A program made the translations under genes and the position numbers. The notes under the pieces are model-generated. The model was not told the origin of the DNA. It did not search any database and was given only the letters and a program-made list of their open reading frames with translations. Positions 1 through 12,075 of a DNA stretch of 64,000 bases are shown piece by piece. Where the stretch lies: NCBI GenBank assembly GCA_013180625.2, contig SNVD02002618.1, positions 1-64,000 on the forward strand, given 5' to 3'. The stretch is from Boswellia sacra. Taxonomy: Eukaryota > Streptophyta > Magnoliopsida > Sapindales > Burseraceae. Within the stretch, counting starts at the first letter, position 1. The number at the start of each line of letters is the position of its first letter.

Positions 1-327
1 TTCTAACAATGAAGTCATTAATCTGATGCCATGGGTCACAGGAATGTGAACTCTATACCAGATTATAACCGTAAACAGTTTTTCCTGTAGTGTAAGATTT
101 CCTAATGGAAAGGGACATGTTTAAATAGTGAAGTTGGAATTTGTAAACTGTATTCAGGCGCAAAATCTTCATATATTCTCCAACTTGAATGTAACAAGAT
201 TTAACATTGCAGTAAAGGCTATAAATATAAGAAGCACCAACTGAAAAGTAATAATAATCCTTTTTTTAAAAAAAAAGGCCACAGTAGAGATAAGGAAGAA
301 ACAAAGTAATTCAAAGCTAATAATTAC
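1..327. other. no gene recognised (left edge)
   Basis: AT-rich sequence downstream (minus-strand sense) of the phytochelatin-synthase exon. In a complete gene the next exon should carry the catalytic His and Asp of the family. I looked for that exon on the minus strand here and did not find it. Confidence 0.4.
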
Positions 328-480
328 CTGTTTGAAAGTTCCTCTATGGTATGACGAAATCACATGACAATCATCAGAAGTGGAGCATCTGATTAAAAAC
401 TTTCGGAAGTCATCAATGGTGCTTCGATTTGTGCGGAATGCTTCAACTTTTGCACCAGCACAGTGAGCCAAACAATCAAC
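328..480 (-). CDS. PCS: phytochelatin synthase, single internal exon (partial or orphan)
   Basis: An open 51-codon stretch on the minus strand, bounded by a good acceptor (CTAAG|GTTGAT) and a good donor (CAG|GTAATT) and in phase 0 at both ends. It reads [17 protein letters not shown], then STIDDFRKF, then [14 protein letters not shown]. These are landmarks of the plant phytochelatin synthase catalytic domain (papain-like, glutathione gamma-glutamylcysteinyltransferase; makes phytochelatins for heavy-metal detoxification in the cytosol). In Arabidopsis PCS1 this segment lies between catalytic Cys56 and His162, so the exon holds none of the catalytic triad. I found neither the upstream exon (with the active-site Cys) in the next 5 kb nor the downstream one in the remaining 327 bp. 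It may be part of a gene with very long introns that continues to the left, or a transposed single exon. The family call is firm; gene integrity is not. Confidence 0.8.
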
Positions 481-3400
481 CTTAGATTGAAAAATATATA
501 TTTTCAAAAAATTGTAATTAGACGTTAAGATCACCACTTCGATTAGATTGAACAACGGGAATCTATATAATTTTAACAGAAAACATAAACAAACAGAAAT
601 TAGGCGTAACCAACAATATACATGATCTATCTAACTTCAAGATAGAATCACAGTTAAGCATGTAGACCTATTTTCTCGGTTTATAGATCATAATCTGAAA
701 AACATGTTTATAGATCAATAGTAGAGGAAACTGAATACACTGATGCACCGTTTGATGAGCAGTGCCTTAACTGTGAAAAGGCAAGTTACCTTATATTCCA
801 ATTTTTTGTATTTATTATAGTAGAAAATGATACTAATTTAAGCTCATTTAATCTCCTTTCATAATTTTTTTTTTATGTGGAAGAAGAAAAAGTTGAATCC
901 CTTTAATCTATTTTCATTTCTTTTTTATGGCATTTCTTGTGTGCTACCAAAGCAAATTTGTCTAAGTTAAAATTTGTCTTGTGACCTTTTTCTTTATTTT
1001 TTAGTTCTACAAGATCAAAGGTTATATAGAGTGCAGAAGTGGCTAAGATTTTGCTTATATAGCATCAAAAAGTGTTTGATGGTTTGGTCCTTAAATTCTG
1101 TTGAGCCTGAAGAGTTGTAGATTTATCTAGAAATGATTAGTTTTTGGTTGCAACTGTAACTAAATCTAATTTGCTCATTGATATATTGTAATAAATTCAA
1201 ATCCATTACCAACCACTCTTTGAACCCCAACATTAGCCCATTGATCATTCTAGTTTTTTGGAGATATCTGATGGATGTCATTGATTTTTTAAGATATTAA
1301 AACAAATATGAAATATAGGCAAATAATTATAAAATTGGTTGGATATCATTGTCTAGCCTTAACCTTTTCTTTTAAAGCTAAATTTGCCAAAGCTTGCTCA
1401 TCTAAGAAGCTTTGCAATTCCTGAAAAATATTTTTAGCACAAAAATATGACTTTAATCTATGGTGTCAGACTTCTCTACTTACGACTTTCTTTTAGAGAT
1501 AGTAACCTTTTTTGCAATTTTGCTGCTTTTCTTATAGAGTTTTTGGTTAAGCATCAGTTTTTGGTATAACATATTTAAGAAGTTTAGCCTTTCACATTAT
1601 GGATGTGTTCATATATTTGCACATTTATGTATGGAGTATAAAAATTGTGTTAAATACTTGGGTTTGTAGTAAACAATATTTTACTAATCAATGAAAGATG
1701 GCATGTTATTCAGATTGGTGGCTCTGAGAGCGCATATCTAGCTGCCAAACCCGTATTCCTCTCAATAGGCAAAAACACAATTTATTATGGTGGAGTAGGA
1801 AATGGTTAAGTATAATTAAATAGTTAAAGCTAGAACTTTTAACGACGTTGCTCTATACTTTTTCGTCTCCTTTTTGAGGGTGTTGAATCAGATATATGTA
1901 GAGAAAGCAACATTGACTATTAGTGCTTTTTTAAGCTTCTAGTTGACTTTGTGCAGTGATAAAATTCATGTACTAAAGAATGTTCAGATGAGGACTATGA
2001 CCTATTAAAGCATCAAAATATCAGTTTGCAATCGTGCAAATTTTTGCATTTTAGGCTCAGTTGAATGTATTTAGGCCAGAGTTTGCAAGCCTAGTACAGA
2101 GAATAATATGTCTTTGCACTTTGCCATCCAAGTGATATACAAAGGAATTACTCTTCCTACATGATGGTCTACATAGTAATTGAGTAGCAAAAATCTTTCA
2201 TCAACCGTGCTTAGATCCTTCTTTCTCTTTTAGTAGTTACACACTCTACTTATGTTACTAGGTGATGCAGATTTTTCATAATGGAAAAAATATTATGATC
2301 TATAATCTGCATGATGAGAGCTCCATATTTTCTCGGTTTGTCAGGGCATCTACAGGGCAATACTGAGTTCTAATAATTCATAGTAGTCTAATTTGCAATG
2401 TAATTGATCTTATTATAACTTTGTTGTTAGCAATAGCAATTAATGCCCTTCACTGAAGGATTGTAATCTTCAAGTATTCTAACTGTAAAATGTAAATTCC
2501 ATTAGATTATGAATATGCTTACACCTGATTATTAGGAAGGAAATTATTTCTGAATTTGGCATAAATGCTATAGAAGTCAATTCATGAAACTGTTTGGTGA
2601 TTTCCTGTAGTCTTCAAACTCTTGTTTGCTTTCTTTCGTTTGTCTTTATTTCTTTGGTTGTTAAATTATTCTCGCTTTAATAAAAATAGAGTTCAAGACA
2701 ACTAAGGTGATTAAGATTATATTGATGCTTAGCATTACCAGAGAATGACCAATTTAGTATCCAAGTGATTACGGCATTTGGAAAATTAATCAAGCAGAAA
2801 AGAAAGGAGCAAGAATGTCATTCTTTGACAGTTAAAAGTCAGATTTGGGCACATGGGTTACTGGATATGTTACATTTTTACTTAACTGATCAGAGCTACT
2901 GCACCAAACTAAGGTTTCACCAAGCATAGAAGTTTCTACTATCAAAAATGACTTCTCAGATATGATGGGCAAAAGCATCACGCCAAAGAAAAAAGCAACA
3001 CAACAAGCACATGGTAAATGCAACACCAGTACAGATTTCTGAAGTAAAAAATTTGTTTCAAAGTAATGTATGTGATTGAACCAAGTATGCATTGAGTACG
3101 TAATAAGTTAGCCACCGAGTTTTCCAGGCCCGTCAGTGTCTGTTTGTTGGAATTGCTTTTCAAATTAATTACCAGGGAAGCAAACTATCAAATTATGCAT
3201 CACAGCAACAGCAATTTTATCAACAGCAATGTTCATATGCAGTGGTATAGCAACTATTATATTTAATAGCATTCATTTCATATGGCAACACAAATCAGCA
3301 TGCAACAATATTTTTCAGATAAAGGAATTCAGTTTTGATGTTGAATTCATCTTCTCAATCCCAATTCCAAGTTAAAATCATTGAATATAAGCATTATATA

Positions 3401-5665
3401 ATGCTACACTAAGGGTAAAATCAGAGTTATACTACAATAATTGACTAAAACCAATATGCAGTCTAAAGAGGCATACCTGACGATCAACTATGCAACCATG
3501 ATATAAGGGAATCTCAAGCAAGATAAATTATGGCACTCCCTACTTCCTTGGAGATAATAGCTAGCTCCCTGGATTAATATCATTTTTTAGATAAAAGCTT
3601 CATTTAGCAAAGTGCCACAATGCATAAAATAGCTATAACTCAATAGAAAAAGAGCCAAACATTGCTGAGATATTAAATGGACAAAATTAAGGAAAATGAA
3701 GTCCAAAAAATTTATAATTACCAGTAAAAGTTGAGATATTAAAAGTGGCTGACTTGCCTCTCACTACACCTGAAATTTTCTCAACTTCACACCATAATCT
3801 ACTTTATTATCTGCACTACATTTCATCATCAATACTAGTATTGAACTACAAATTAACTCACATAAAACCCATTTAAAAGAACTAAAAAGAAACTAAAAGT
3901 GAGAGTGGAGATACCTGACAGAGTAGACTGGAGAGTAACAAGTGGAGCTGCTTTATGAAAATTTGCTTGCTCTACAGCATTTGTACAGACAAAAATCCTG
4001 AATGCAGTTGGTAACTCCTGTTTGGAGCAACTTGAACAAGAACACCTTCTCTTCCTACCATAAAAAAACCATAAAGGATGTAAAAAAATATTTCAGTGAG
4101 AGTGTGAATTGGAAGAAAGACGAGCAGAGTCCAGGCAAGAGCAACTGATTAATTTGTAATAACACTCCATGAAAGTAATGAGAAATTAAAAGCTAAGGAG
4201 ATCATTAGAAGGTTCTCCACTCCAGGAAAATAAAAAAGAACGAAATTTTAATTATGTAATATATTACGATCAAAATAAATGGAATGCAGGAAATTACTTT
4301 GAAATTCGACAATATGGCCAGTTAGTTGGTTGTAACCAAGGTCTATACATTCCAATCGTGGTAGAGTGAATAGCCAAGTGGGTACAGACCCACTAAGAAA
4401 GTTATCATATTTTATGTTTTTTTGTCCCTATGGATCGTTAAACTTTTCTCCTTTAATATCTAATTGCTTCAAACTATTTCATCTTTGTTTTCTAAGTTTT
4501 GCTGAAACCAATGGTCTTTTAATCCTAATTTTCAGAGTGCTGCTGGAGGAATTCTTGGATTGGCTCTGGTCATGCTAGTAGAGACATGGCTTTTTATTAT
4601 TAGAATTTTTTCTAATCAAGATCCTAAAGTATCTTCTGCTGCTTCTAAGCTAAAGAAGAATCAATAGACATGGGCTTTTATAAAGGAGGCAAAAGTTGGA
4701 GATGAAAAGTGGAGCTTAGAGGACACTTGTTATCAATTTGGTAGAGTAAGGAAAATGAGGAGGTAGATATGCAAAGGGCAGGCATTTCCACACTTGTTAA
4801 CGATACGGCTTGCTTGGACAACCTACTCTTTATTTACTTTGTCATCTGTAAAGAGCTGTCGTAACACTTCTCTACTAGTTTATTGGAATGCAGAGTCAGG
4901 GATATGTACCTCAATGAGCAACACGACAATGCAGCAAGATGGAAGAAAAATATTTGAACGGATAATGTGACATTACATGAATTCTATGAGAAATCACAGT
5001 TTGTTGAATGATTTTGGATTTTCTAATTTAAGCTTAGCTTAGTCTTTGATCTCGAGATGCGACGTGAATTTGGAAATTATATGATCAAGATTTACTTATA
5101 TTTGTTTTTGTGAACCATTAATCATAAAGTTGTGTTAATTCTAGCAATAATTCATTTTTTAAAATCTTGGTGCTTTCGGAATATGCAACCTATACTTTCT
5201 AGTAATTGGAAGAGGTGGGGCCATAGACATAATAAACTTTGAGATTCTTTTAAGACTCTTAAATTTCAATAGCAACATGAAAGACCTCAATCAGTTTGCC
5301 GCTTGAAACTGATAAATACTCAAGGATGATTGTCATCTTTGCAGCAATCGAATAAAAAAGATATTAAAAATATATTTTTACAAAAAATTAATATAATCAA
5401 TTTTTTTATTTTCATTTTTATATTTCTTCTCCCTCTCTTCTACAGAATAAACTACCAAATTTGCACATTTATTCTACCAACATCTAGGAGCCCACAACTT
5501 GCAACTCCAACTTTGATATTCAAAAACAACAAAAAGATTCTATTTTGCCCTTCCCTCATGAACAATGCACAAGGTTGTCGATGCCATAATCCACTTTAAT
5601 ATTACCATTTCTCATTCAGACGCAAACACAATCAATTAACCAAGAAACATTAAAGAATAAACTAC
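481..5665. other. long stretch without a recognisable gene
   Basis: About 5.2 kb of AT-rich sequence with only short, unconvincing ORFs. It lies between the PCS exon and the G-gamma exon, both minus strand, and could be intronic or simply intergenic. One minus-strand segment at about 3915-4061 is flanked by plausible splice sites and reads CSCSSCSKQELPTAF. It could be a decayed second exon of the G-gamma gene, but the match is too weak to call. Confidence 0.3.
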
Positions 5666-5815
5666 CTCCAAGAATCTAGCTTCTTGCTCGAGGCATTTAA
5701 GTTCAGCTTGTAGTCTTTGCTTGCCTCTGTTATCAACAGCCACCAAAGATGCAGTTCTCTGAACCCCAGAATCCGACCTCAATTTAACTTGCAGTGGAAT
5801 GGAGAGGAGATACGG
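5666..5815 (-). pseudogene. heterotrimeric G-protein gamma subunit, first-exon fragment
   Basis: Minus-strand reading VDNRGKQRLQAELKCLEQ followed by EARFLE and then a donor (GAG|GTAGTT). This is the conserved core of plant type-A G-gamma subunits (AGG1/AGG2, RGG1), which form the coiled coil with G-beta at the plasma membrane. The family's first intron falls exactly after F-L-E, as here. The open frame extends upstream about 26 codons to an in-frame TGA near 5818 but contains no ATG. So either the start lies in another exon or the start codon is lost. The downstream exons, with the DPLLP motif and the prenylated CaaX tail, were not found. Probably a broken or displaced copy. Confidence 0.62.
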
Positions 5816-6200
5816 TCATGGAACGTCGACGGTATGGCGAGCCTGGCGTGGGCAATGCGGGAGAGAGAGCAGGTGAGACAAGCAGACAAGTTTGAAGGGC
5901 TTGGCAGTGCAGGAGAGAGAGGAGGTCAGAGAGGCAGACTGCCGTTGAGTGTGCAGGCCGGAGGGTAGAGAGAGAGAATGGCGGTGGTCAACGGGGGAGA
6001 GAAAGGAGGCAAACCAGGCAGATAAGTGTGGAGGGCCTTAGAGAGAGAGGAGGCAAAACAGGCACCACAACAGAAAGAGAGAGGAGTCGAGACAGGCAGA
6101 TAGCCGTGGAGCGTGGAGGGTATGGCGAGAGCCTATCGGTGGGCAACGGAGGAGAGGAAGGAGACGGAGGTGCTATGCCTTTTAACTTCAGGACCAATCA
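5816..6200. repeat. GA/GGAG-rich imperfect repeat region
   Basis: Purine-rich on the plus strand (CT-rich on the minus strand), made of variants of a GAGAGAGGAGGCAAACAGGCAGA-like unit. It lies just upstream of the minus-strand G-gamma exon, so it could have been a CT-rich leader. The ORFs in it are low-complexity and not convincing. Confidence 0.5.
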
Positions 6201-7127
6201 GATTAGGCATGAAAAACCAAGTGTTGGGCATATTCAGGATTTGTCCTGTTTCAAAAATTTTGGTGGGCTTTGGCTCTTTTATTGCCGCTTAAAACAAATT
6301 TTCTGTTCAGTCCATATTTTTACTTAAATAAATTTATATATTAGCCATTAGTTAATTGTATATTAAGTTAAGATTATTTAATTATTTGTATGTTATAATT
6401 TAATTTATCTTAGTAAAATTAAATTAAATTAAATTAAATTAAACAAAATAATCTTATAAATATTTGTACATTTTAAAAGAGTTGAATAATTAACTCATTA
6501 TCATTACAAAAGTAGAAAATCATAAATTAGTCTTTATTTAGTTAAAAAATGTCGAGTGATTGGTTTAATAATTCTATTACAATATATTTTGACACCTATT
6601 TTTATGATACACATACTTGTAAACTGCAAAACTTATAAAAATTTTAACAAATATTATATCTTATTTGACCATATATATATATATGTTAGTTTATGTAATT
6701 ATCTTAGTTTAAGCCATTCTAATTGATTAATAAAATTTATAAGCAAATTTGTTTAATCGATTGGTGATTCATTTCAAAATAAAGAACTTCTATACCTAAT
6801 TTTAGTTCATTAGTATTCAATTCTAAATAAAAATTAATCAAATTGAATCACTAAATTAGATTATTATAACTTAATAATAAATAATGAAATTAGAGTACAT
6901 ATGTACGATATTATCTTAGCTATTAAGTTTTATAATAAAAATAATAATAATAAACTTTCCATAATACAATTTCACTTCATGCAATTATATGTAATGTGAT
7001 TGGCCTGTAATTAGTTTAATGTAACATGATCTTAGATAAAAAAAGATTTGGTTTATTAACAACCCTATAATTACTAAGCATTATACATTATTGATTAATT
7101 AATAGACACAATCTACTAAGCACATTA
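6201..7127. other. AT-rich intergenic, nothing recognised
   Basis: Very AT-rich sequence, including AATTA repeats near 6418-6445 and an (AT)n run near 6672. No ORF, RNA gene or transposon terminus that I can support. Confidence 0.5.
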
Positions 7128-7135
7128 CCATTAAT

Positions 7136-9201
7136 TAGGCTTGGGCATTTGCCCCATTGGGTCCGGGGCCTCGGTCAGACCCGATCCAATAGGACGGGTC
7201 AAGACCCGCCCCGGAGCTTCATAGGGGCGGGTCTGGGGCAAAATATTTTTGCCCCGGCCAGGGCGGGTCCGGCCCCGGGTCCAACGGTTGGACCCATAGA
7301 CCCGCCCCGCCCCGCAAGTTTTAGGGGTGTGTTTATAAAATTTTAAAATTTTAGGACTGTGATGTAATTTCTTAGGTTATATTTGTTAAACTTTTTATCT
7401 ATATAAATTCTTAATAATTTTACAAACAATGCAAATAATTTAATAAAAATTACATTTTAATTTATAATTAACATCTTTTAATATATTAACATCAATTTGT
7501 CATGTTATAATGACAAAATAAAATATTTGTATTTTATAATAATTGAATTTATATAATATATACAATCTTAATATAGATTATTAAGTACTAATTAAATTAT
7601 TACAATATTAACAAGATTATTTTTAAAATATATATCTTTAATATAATCAATATATTATTTTCTAAATATGTAAATAGAAATATTGTAAAAATAATCTTAA
7701 AACCTTAAATTTATGATTTATTATAATTTAAATTAATTAAGTAAATTATGAATTTTTTATAAATATATAATGTTAATTAATTGATATATGTCAATCATAT
7801 TATTACTATTATTAGATTGAAACTAAATCAACATGCTATTAAAAAATTATTTAGTTGTATTATCAACTATTTGAAAAATTTTCAATTAACTAGTTTACAA
7901 GTAATAATACACTTTGAACATTATTTTTAGTAAAGTATGTAGTATTATTACTAATATAATCAAATGGCAATTAATGGTAATTAAATATTTATATTTTATA
8001 GTAATTAAATTTGTATAATATATACAATCTTGATATAGATTACTAAGTATTAATTAAATTATTGCAATATTAACAAGATTATTTTAAAAATGTATATTTT
8101 TAATATAATCAATATATTACTTTCTAAATATGTAAATAGAAATATGATAAAAGTAATCTTATAACCTTAAATATATGATTTATCGTAAATGGTAATTTAA
8201 TTTAATTAATTAAATTATTAATGTTTCATAAATATATATAATGTTAATTAATTAGTATATACCAATCATATTATTAATATTATTATATTAAAATTAAATC
8301 AACATACTATTGAAAAATTATTTAATTGTATTATCAACTATTTGAAAAAAATGTTAATTAACTAGTTTACAAGAATAATACACTTTTAACATTATTTCTA
8401 ATAAAGTATGTAATATTATTATTAATAAAATCAAATAGTAATTAAATATTTGTATATAGTAATTAAATTTGTATAACATATACAATCTTGATATAGATTA
8501 CTAAGTACTAATTAAATTATTGTAATATTAACAAGATTATTTTAAAAATGTATATGCTTAATATAATCAATATATTATTTTCTAAATATGTAAATAGAAA
8601 TATGATAAAAATAATCTTATAACTTTAAATATGTGATTTATATTAATTTTAATTAATTAATTAAATTATTAATGTTTCATAAATATTTATAATATTAATT
8701 AATTAGTATATACCAATCATATTATTACTATTATTAGATTGAAATTAAATCAACATGCCATTGGAAAATTATTTAATTGTATTATCAACTATTTTAAAAT
8801 TTATCAATTAACTAATTTACAAGCAACAATACATATTTAACATATTTTTAATAGAGTATGTAACATTATTACTAATAAAATCAAATGTTAATATACAATC
8901 ATTTTAATTTTAGTTTAAAGATTTATTGCTTTTATGATTGTTAAAAAATGATCATAGTTATAAATGATATGATGAGAAATTGATAAGGGAGTTATTTGCA
9001 AAGATGTAAATGTTGCAGGGGATAAAATCGTAAAAATATACAGATTATAGGGGCGTTATGTAATAATTCAAATAGGGGCGGGCCGGGGTGGGGCGGGTAT
9101 GGATTCGCTCAAATTTTTTTTGCCCCGCCTCGCCCCGCCCCGTAAAGGGGCAATGGGGCGGGGCGGGTTTGGGTACCCGTCCCGCCCCGGTTCCAAGCCT
9201 A
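7136..9201. mobile_element. non-autonomous hAT-type element with GC-rich ends
   Basis: Both ends match: TAGGCTTGG at 7136 and its complement CCAAGCCTA ending at 9201. They are flanked by a perfect 8-bp target duplication CCATTAAT (7128-7135 and 9202-9209), the hallmark of hAT transposons. The terminal ~150 bp on each side are extremely GC-rich arrays of GGGGCGGG/CCCGCCCC and can pair with each other. The 1.7-kb core is extremely AT-rich and contains no transposase ORF, so the element must have been moved in trans. The perfect duplication suggests that the ends are preserved. Confidence 0.88.
7510..8882. repeat. three tandem ~460-bp repeats inside the hAT element
   Basis: The block beginning ACAATCTT(A/G)ATATAGATTA recurs at 7562, 8024 and 8482, spacings of 462 and 458 bp. 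The surrounding sequence (AACAAGATTATTTT, CTAAATATGTAAATAGAAA, ATCAACTATTTGAAAAA) recurs in the same order in each unit. Units run about 7510-7968, 7969-8426 and 8427-8882. No coding potential. Confidence 0.85.
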
Positions 9202-9209
9202 CCATTAAT

Positions 9210-9628
9210 AGAATTAATTAATCTAATGTTCTAATTTTGTACTAACTTGTTCCATAACTATCATAGGCATTTGATTTAATTAATAATTAGCAAGGAAAAA
9301 ATAATTAATAAACTTTACAATGTTTCCATTTTATATTAACTGTTTTAGGTAAATGATTTAATTGGTAATTAATCTAAATGTAAGAAAAGTACATATTAAC
9401 TATTTTTGAGAATTGATTTAATTAATAATATTGAGATTTATAGTATCACTTATTTAAAACACATTAAATTAGATTATATGGTATAAATCATTAACTAATA
9501 CCATGCCTAGTCTCAATTAGTTAAATATATTTGATCACTTTCATTTATTCTTAACTTACAAGTTACAAGCTAAACTTATAATCTTTCATTTTCATATTGC
9601 ATATTTTCCCTATTTTCCCCTATTTTGA
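9210..9628. other. AT-rich spacer, nothing recognised
   Basis: Short AT-rich stretch between the hAT element and the repeat array. No ORF or repeat that I can support. Confidence 0.5.
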
Positions 9629-10932
9629 TGTTATATGTTGCGACGCAATTTCGTTGCTGATAGAAATGTAAGAACTTTCTGCAACAAATATATTGTCGCT
9701 AAAAGGTTTTACCATATTGCTTTTCCTCGATTTTAGGTATTAGATTATGCAACGTAATTTCGTCGATAAAAGCTTTACTTGGCTTTCGTATTTTGATTTG
9801 AGATTGTGCTACGAAATATTGTTGCTGAAAGAAATATAGGAGACTTTATGCGAGGAATTTCTCGTCACTAAAAGGTTTGCCATATTTTTGTTTTTGTTTA
9901 TTTTGTAATTGGATTCTGTGATGAAATTTCGTTGCTAAAAGCGATATAGGAAACTTTTTGCGAGGACTTGTTTGTTGCTAAAAGGTTTATTACATTGCAT
10001 CTCTCCCTAGGTTTCTGATGAGATTCTGCGACGAAATTTTGTCGAAAAACGAAATATATGAAACTTTATGCGAGGAATGTGTCATCGCTAAAAAGTTTAC
10101 CATGTTGTATAGTGTCCTTAATTTGCCTTGTTTCGATATAATATTTTGCGACGATATTTCGTCGCTCATAGAAATTTTAGAAACTTTCTGCAACGAATTT
10201 ATTGTCGCTGAAAGGTTTTTCCACTATAGCTACCTCCCTTTTAAGGTATTAGATTATGCAACACAATTTCATGGATAAAAGGTTTTCTTATTGTGTTTTG
10301 AGAATATGCTACGAAATTTTGTCGCTAAAATGAATATAGGGGACTTTCTGTGAGGAATTTATCGTCGCTAAAAGGTTTGCCATATTTCCATTTTCGTTTA
10401 TTTTGTAATCGGATTCTGCGACGAAAGTTGGTTGCTTAAAGCGATATAGGAAACCATTAGCGAGAACTTATTTGTCACTAAAAGGTTTCCTGTATTGCAT
10501 TTTCCACTGATTTTCTTATGAGATTCTGCGATGAACTTTTGTCGTTAAAAGGGGTATATAAAGCTTTCTGCGATGAATTTATTGTTGCTAAAAGGTTTCC
10601 GTATTTTTTAAATTTTTCCTTATTTTGTTATGAGATTCTGCAAGGAAATTTCATCACTAAAAGTGATATTTTGGGACGAATTTTTTGTCGCTAAAAGATT
10701 TCCTTCATCTCGTCCACCTATATAGCTACGATTTAGTTTTTCATCGCAATAAATTGTATATTGCGACGTACTTTCGTCGCTAAATCCATTTCAGAAAAAA
10801 TTCTTCCCCTCTCCCTTTTTACGACGAGATACAGCGACGAAATAGAAATTTCATTGCAAAAAGTGTCCTTCAGCAACGAATTTTATTTCGTCGCAAAAAA
10901 TTTTGTCGCTGAAAACTATTTTTCCTGTGGTG
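9629..10932. repeat. CACTA-like terminal array of GCGACGAAATTTCGTCGC units
   Basis: Variants of TGCGACGAAATTTCGTCGCT, often followed by AAAAGGTTT, recur about every 50-120 bp (for example near 9641, 9748, 9808, 9916, 10026, 10146, 10306, 10416, 10526). The array stops at 10932 with TTTTTCCTGTGGTG, whose complement CACCACAGGAAAAA is a variant of the CACTA-element terminus CACTACAGGAAAAA. Dense subterminal repeats of this kind are typical of plant CACTA transposons. No opposite terminus was seen to the left, so this looks like a one-ended remnant. The short ORFs here are repeat translations. Confidence 0.6.
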
Positions 10933-11634
10933 CTAGAAGCACACTACTCACTCATGATTAAAGTAGGAATGTCTTTAGTGCTCTCTCGTGGTACTTTATA
11001 TTTGGTCATGGTATTCTCATCAAATATTATAATTTCACAGGGCCCGTGTTCAATTAATGCATTCATAATGCAAAAATGTCTTTGTCCTGAATTCTCTGCT
11101 TCAAATGATTAGATACTCACAATTTCTCCATTGAAAACAAACAATACAACAACCTTGTCTAAACAAAGAGGACAAATTTTGTTTATAGGTTGTGAATTAA
11201 TTTTGAGCTACGATAAAGTTATTTGTCGTGTATATATCTCATCTATATAGAACTTTATCAATGTGCAAGCTCTGAATCCTTTATTCATTGACACAATCAT
11301 ATTTGGGCCCAAATAAATAACAAATAGTTTATTTATTAATAAATGATGTTTATAAATTACAAAAAATATTCATACTCTTGGGGCACATTACTAACAATTT
11401 AATGTTTAAGCTTCATATTAGATCGTAAAGTGCTTAACCAACTGTTATTCAACTGAGTCTTTATACTGAGTCTTCAGTCAACTGTTATTCAACATATAGT
11501 GTTGAGTTGTGAAGTGCAATGTTTGTGAGTTGAATCATTAGTGTTGTATTCTCAAGTGAGAACAAGTTTTATATAGACTAGGCCTCAAGAGTAGTAGAGT
11601 CTACTAAGGACTAAACCCTTGACTCTTATAACCA
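10933..11634. other. no gene recognised
   Basis: Unique-looking AT-rich sequence with a short internal duplication of ACTGAGTCTT / CAACTGTTATTCAAC near 11445-11495. No supported gene. Confidence 0.4.
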
Positions 11635-11666
11635 CACTACAAGAAAAATGACCATATTTGGCGGTC

Positions 11667-12075
11667 TTTGACCGTCATCTTTGACCGTCAAATATATACA
11701 TATTTGACGGTCTTAAAAACGCCACCAATGGCACCGTCAAATATAGTCAGTTTGACTATATTTGACGGTCGGTCAAAGTGTCAAATATGCATATGACTAT
11801 ACTTGACGGTTTTTGATCGCCAAGTATAATAGGTTTTTGACCGTCATCTTTGACCGTCAAATATATACATATTTGACGGTCTTAAAAACGCCACCAATGG
11901 CACCGTCAAATATAGTCAGTTTGACTATATTTGACGGTCGGTCAAAGTATCAAATATGCATATGACTATACTTGACGGTTTTTGATCGCCAAATATAATA
12001 GGTTTAAATATTTAAAAAATATATTTGACGGTTTTTGACCGCCAAATATAATAGTTTCAAAAATTAAAAAAATAT
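11667..12075. repeat. subterminal repeats of the outer CACTA element
   Basis: Two nearly identical ~165-bp direct copies start near 11667 and 11831. Each contains TTTGACCGTCAAATATATAC, CGCCACCAATGGCACCGTC and TTGACGGTCGGTCAAAG, followed by further TTGACGGTTTTTGACCGCCA units. Many units are inverted relative to each other and can fold. Such repeats are the transposase-binding type of subterminal array in CACTA elements. The minus-strand ORFs at 11966-12699 are translations of these repeats, not genes. Confidence 0.8.

Noticed and set aside
3915..4061. Minus-strand segment with splice-like edges reading CSCSSCSKQELPTAF
   Set aside because: Could be a decayed second G-gamma exon, but similarity is too weak and frames disagree.
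5330..5599. Plus-strand ORF ending QGCRCHNPL, similar to the GCRCWIL end of plant G-gamma subunits
   Set aside because: It is on the opposite strand to the G-gamma exon, lacks a proper CaaX tail, and the rest of the ORF is low-complexity. Coincidence.
9629..10932. Regularly spaced palindromic repeats that could suggest a CRISPR array
   Set aside because: Spacing and unit sequence vary, the setting is a plant nuclear genome, and the array ends at a CACTA-type terminus.
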